Shown one piece after another: positions 4,132-6,761 of a stretch of 6,761 bases of DNA. The notes under the pieces were generated by a model. That model was not told where the DNA came from and did no database searches. It worked only from the letters and a program-made list of their open reading frames with translations. Every line of letters starts with the position of its first letter. The first letter of the stretch is position 1. The stretch is from positions 1-6,761 of the forward strand of contig DASYVD010000114.1 in assembly GCA_036000545.1 (NCBI GenBank), read 5' to 3'. Source of the stretch: DASYVD01 sp036000545. GTDB taxonomy: Bacteria > Actinomycetota > UBA4738 > CALAEC01. The translations under genes were made by a program, and so were the position numbers.

Positions 4132-5679
4132 TCAGCCGCGGAGGAGACCGTGCTCCATGGCGAACATCGCCGCGGCGGCCCGAGTGAAGGCCCCGATCTT
4201 CGTGTAGATGTGCTGAACGTGGTGCTCCGCGGTACGTGACGAGATGTAGAGGGTCGCGGCGATCGCGCGGTTCGAGAGCCCATGGGCGAGGAGCCTGAGG
4301 ACCTCGACCTCTCGGTCGGATAGGTTCGCGGGCCACGCGGTCCGGACCTTGGGTGCCCACTGCCCGGCCGCCTCGATCACCGCGCGGACGCACTCGGGGT
4401 CCAGCCGGCCCGACCGCGCCTCCTCCGACAGCGTCTCTGACGCGGCCTCCGGGGGCAGCGCCGGGCGGTGGGGCCGATCCTGGGTCATCGCCTGGAAGGC
4501 ATCCGCGGCCGCCAGCACCCGGGCGGCTGCGGTGACCTCTCCGCCGGAGGCTCCTCGGTGGTACCCGGAGCCGTCCTGTCGCTCGTGGTGCATCCCCGCC
4601 GTCCGGGCCAGCCGCTCGAGGATGCGGGACCGGGCCAGGATCCGCTCGGTCTGGTAGGGGTGGAGGCGAACGCGTTCCCACTCGGTCGTGTTGAGCGCCG
4701 CCCGCTTCTCCCAGATCCCGTTGGAGACCGACAATCGGCCAAGGTCGTGGAGCAGCGCCGCTCGCCGGAGGTCCGTGACGACCGGGGGGTCGAGGCCCAG
4801 GGCCACCCCGGCGCGCTCCGACAGGTCGGCCACCTCGCTGGAGTGACCGAGCATGAACGGCGACTTGAGGTCGACCATGTCGGCGAACGCAAGGGCCAGG
4901 CCATCGAGGCCCTCCGGCCCGATCGCGCGTCGTGGCTCCGGCTCGGCCTCGAGCACGGCTTCCCACACGTCCCTGGCCTCGATCTCCTCGAGGATCCCCG
5001 AACCGAATTGGGCGAACGCCTCGGCCACACCGGGGTCGAACCACCCGCCGGCGCGGCGGCGGATCACCTCCACGGCCGATCCGGGACCGCCGAGCCGGTC
5101 GAAGATGACGGCCTGGTGGCCGACCTCGGCCAGGCGGGCGGGGAGGACGATGTCCTCTCCGGCCAGGCCCTGGGGGGAACCCTTCCCGTCCCACCGCTCG
5201 AAGCTCTGGTACAGGCCGTCCCGGACCCCTGAGCCCAGGTCCAGCCGCTCGGCGAGCCGGGCGGCAACCTCGCAGATGGCCCCCAGGACGATTCGGTCGG
5301 CCTTCTTCCCGACGCGCAGGGCCCGGGCTAGGTAACGCAGCCGGTGGAGACCGGTCCCCCTTCCCGTCTGAAGCAGCAGGGCGAAGGCGTCCCGGGGATT
5401 CCCAAAGTCGGCGCGCTCGGCCGCGGGGCGGGAAGACAGCTCGTCGCCACCGAACAGGAACGCCTCCTCGTGGGCCGTCGCGGTGCACCCCAGGTGGCGG
5501 AGGAGTGCCGTGTAATAGACGTCGGAGACCTCCGCCTCAGGGACGTCCATCCGCCTCGCGAGGCCGGTGGCGACGAGGCAGGCTCGGATGGCCTTCTCGG
5601 GCTCCTGTCCGGTCCCCAGATCGGTGGCCACCGACAGAGCCGCCAGGAGGTCGGCCAGCCGGACCTGCTCGCCAGGCAT
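4132..5679 (-). CDS. HD-GYP-type phosphohydrolase with C-terminal LuxR HTH (fusion regulator)
   Basis: The 515-residue protein has three parts. Residues about 20-200 look like a degenerate HD-GYP domain: ALLRHLGC (58-65) stands where ALLHD is expected, and FERWDGKGSPQGLAGE (160-175) resembles H-H-E-R-W-D-G-K-G-Y-P with HH and Y lost. Residues about 255-440 form a second HD-GYP-type domain with more of the metal-site residues: H279 in GHSSEVADL, H311-D312 in ALLHDLGR, H340 in RLHP, H364-H365-E366 in HHERQDGSGYH, and D393 in ADAFQAMT, then RPHR. Residues 453-513 are a LuxR/NarL helix-turn-helix (LSDREVEVLRLLAHGLSNRAI; recognition helix region SRTAEHHVQHIYTKIG). HD-GYP proteins typically hydrolyse cyclic di-GMP; activity here is unproven because GYP reads GYH. 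No receiver or PAS domain is present. AGGAGG three bases before the ATG supports the start. It probably heads an operon with the SRPBCC gene and is divergent from the MFS gene. Confidence 0.9.
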   Translation of the reverse strand: MPGEQVRLADLLAALSVATDLGTGQEPEKAIRACLVATGLARRMDVPEAEVSDVYYTALLRHLGCTATAHEEAFLFGGDELSSRPAAERADFGNPRDAFALLLQTGRGTGLHRLRYLARALRVGKKADRIVLGAICEVAARLAERLDLGSGVRDGLYQSFERWDGKGSPQGLAGEDIVLPARLAEVGHQAVIFDRLGGPGSAVEVIRRRAGGWFDPGVAEAFAQFGSGILEEIEARDVWEAVLEAEPEPRRAIGPEGLDGLALAFADMVDLKSPFMLGHSSEVADLSERAGVALGLDPPVVTDLRRAALLHDLGRLSVSNGIWEKRAALNTTEWERVRLHPYQTERILARSRILERLARTAGMHHERQDGSGYHRGASGGEVTAAARVLAAADAFQAMTQDRPHRPALPPEAASETLSEEARSGRLDPECVRAVIEAAGQWAPKVRTAWPANLSDREVEVLRLLAHGLSNRAIAATLYISSRTAEHHVQHIYTKIGAFTRAAAAMFAMEHGLLRG

Positions 5680-5819
5680 GCTCCTCCTGATCTCGGGACG
5701 GGACCTGAAGCATGCCAGCCCTCTCTCCCGGAGGCCAGGCGAGCGAATAGGTAGGCCTACCGATGTGCCGCCTGGGCGGAAGCCCGATGCTTGCCGCGCT
5801 CGCGCACCAGGAGGGAACG
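5680..5819. promoter_or_regulatory. Divergent promoter region with perfect 12-bp palindrome
   Basis: The 140 bp between the HD-GYP/LuxR and MFS start codons contains GGTAGGCCTACC at 5750-5761, a perfect palindrome. Flanking positions 5747-5748 and 5763-5764 also pair across one mismatch. It is 70 bp from the regulator start and 58 bp from the transporter start, suitable for one dimeric regulator controlling both directions. LuxR-type HTH proteins bind palindromes, so the neighbouring regulator is a natural candidate; this is inference. No convincing -35/-10 pair was found on either strand. Confidence 0.45.
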
Positions 5820-6761
5820 ATGATCCGAAGCCTGGAACTTCGGCGAGGCGAGGTGGAGGCGGTAAGGCCGCGCCTCTTCACCCCCGCCTTCGTAACCGTC
5901 ACCCTTGCCTCGCTGGCTTACTTCACCGCCGACGGAGTGCTCCTGCCTGCGCTCCCGCGCTACGTGGAAGGGCCGCTCGGAGGTGGCGACGTGGCCGTTG
6001 GACTGGTGGTGGGAGCCTTCAGCCTGTCGGCGTTCTTCCTCCGCCCGTGGGCCGGTGGGATGGGAGACCGTCGAGGACGGCGCCTCCTGATGGTCGTAGG
6101 AGCCGGGCTCTTCGCGCTCTCCGTGCTGGGGTACCTGGTGGCCCGGTCGCCGATGACCCTCGCGGCGCTCCGCCTCCTGACCGGGGCGGGGGAAGCGCTG
6201 TTCTTCGTGGGGGCGGTCACAACGGTGACCGACCTCGCTCCACCGAACCGGAGGGGAGAGGCCATGAGCTTCTTCTCTTTGTCGATCTACGTGGGCATCG
6301 GGATCGGGCCTCTCCTGAGCGAGGCGGCCATCGGCGTCATCGGCTTCGCGGGGGCATGGCTGCTTGCGGCGCTCGCCGCCGGGGTTGCCCTCATCCTCGG
6401 CACACGGATGCCGGAAACGAGGCCGGAGTCAGGCGTGGGAGGCGCCGCCCGCCACCGATTGATCCATCGAGCGGGCCTCCTGCCCGGCCTGGTCATGCTC
6501 ACCAGCATCTGGGGGATGGCTGGCTTCCTCACCTTTGTCCCGCTCTACGCGCTGGATCTCGGGATGGGGGGGTCGCGGCTCGTCCTCGGCCTCTTCGCGG
6601 CCACCGTGGTCGTGGTCCGCAGCCTCGGCGCCCGGATCCCCGACCGGCTGGGGGCGGGGCGGGCCACGCGGATGGCCCTGGCGGCTTCCGCCGCGGGGCT
6701 CCTCAGCGCCGGCTTCTGGCACAGCCCAGCCGGTCTAGTTGTCGGGACGGCCATCTTCGCC
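5820..6761 (+). CDS. MFS transporter, C-terminally cut by the window edge
   Basis: 314 codons are present without a stop, from the ATG at 5820, which has AGGAGG five bases upstream (5809-5814). The frame is open to the right edge. The first helix follows a short cytoplasmic leader (about residues 23-45: AFVTVTLASLAYFTADGVLLP). The signature loop between helices 2 and 3 is AGGMGDRRGRRLL (78-90), motif A of the major facilitator superfamily. RLLTGAGEA (118-126) matches the R-x-x-x-G-x-G helix-4 motif. A central cytoplasmic loop lies near 197-217, and a second motif-A-like loop, ARIPDRLGAGRATR (271-284), starts the repeated half. About nine of the usual twelve helices are present. The protein resembles drug or sugar-efflux type MFS exporters, driven by proton exchange; the substrate cannot be assigned. 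Its position opposite a LuxR-type regulator suggests shared control. Confidence 0.9.
   Translation, partial: MIRSLELRRGEVEAVRPRLFTPAFVTVTLASLAYFTADGVLLPALPRYVEGPLGGGDVAVGLVVGAFSLSAFFLRPWAGGMGDRRGRRLLMVVGAGLFALSVLGYLVARSPMTLAALRLLTGAGEALFFVGAVTTVTDLAPPNRRGEAMSFFSLSIYVGIGIGPLLSEAAIGVIGFAGAWLLAALAAGVALILGTRMPETRPESGVGGAARHRLIHRAGLLPGLVMLTSIWGMAGFLTFVPLYALDLGMGGSRLVLGLFAATVVVVRSLGARIPDRLGAGRATRMALAASAAGLLSAGFWHSPAGLVVGTAIFA

Noticed and set aside
4468..5232. A 254-codon plus-strand frame
   Set aside because: Antisense to the HD-GYP/LuxR gene, low-complexity, no ribosome binding site or recognised domain.
4064..5488. A 474-codon open frame on the minus strand in a second frame
   Set aside because: It overlaps the HD-GYP/LuxR gene in another frame, is extremely rich in R, P and G, and has no motif; the other frame carries clear HD and LuxR motifs.
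1..6761. CRISPR array, transposon ends or a defence island
   Set aside because: No regularly spaced repeats, no transposase or nuclease genes and no terminal inverted repeats were found; the genes are ordinary regulators, a transporter and envelope proteins.

Overview
The window looks like chromosomal DNA of a high-GC Actinomycetota bacterium, probably a soil or uncultured lineage. I infer this from strong G/C preference at third codon positions, a start fragment of a SARP/AfsR-type regulator, an HD-GYP/LuxR fusion regulator, a secreted beta-rich protein of a type common in uncultured actinobacteria, and strong AGGAGG-like ribosome binding sites. I see no insertion sequence, phage gene, CRISPR array, rRNA or tRNA. 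No species can be named from the sequence alone.

Layout, left to right. (1) 1-100, minus: the first 33 codons of a SARP-family regulator running off the left edge. Upstream of it are two 9-bp direct repeats with an 11-bp period, the geometry SARP proteins usually bind. (2) 185-217: a probable terminator on the minus strand. (3) 390-716, minus: a small lipoprotein with a lipobox and a conserved-looking W/G/N-rich membrane core. (4) 717-1049: a divergent intergenic region of 333 bp holding a 15-bp direct repeat, a hairpin and weak promoter-like hexamers. (5) 1050-3131, plus: a 693-residue secreted protein with a signal peptide, an N-terminal beta domain and two tandem copies of one module, followed by a very strong hairpin terminator. 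(6) 3132-3600: 469 bp without a convincing gene but with several inverted and direct repeats. (7) 3601-5679, minus: a likely two-gene operon in which a 515-residue regulator (degenerate HD-GYP domain, intact-looking HD-GYP-type domain, LuxR HTH) precedes a 150-residue SRPBCC protein. (8) 5680-5819: a divergent promoter region with a perfect 12-bp palindrome. (9) 5820 to the right edge, plus: an MFS transporter missing its C-terminal part.

How the genes may work together is inference. The HD-GYP/LuxR protein could couple a nucleotide-type signal, perhaps cyclic di-GMP, to DNA binding. It could control its own operon and the divergent MFS exporter through the palindrome between them. The SRPBCC protein downstream could bind a hydrophobic small molecule related to the transporter's cargo. 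The secreted protein and the lipoprotein look like independent cell-envelope genes. I found no clear new defence or mobile system; the most unusual items are the double HD-GYP/LuxR architecture with its divergent operator-like palindrome, and the SARP-like direct repeats.
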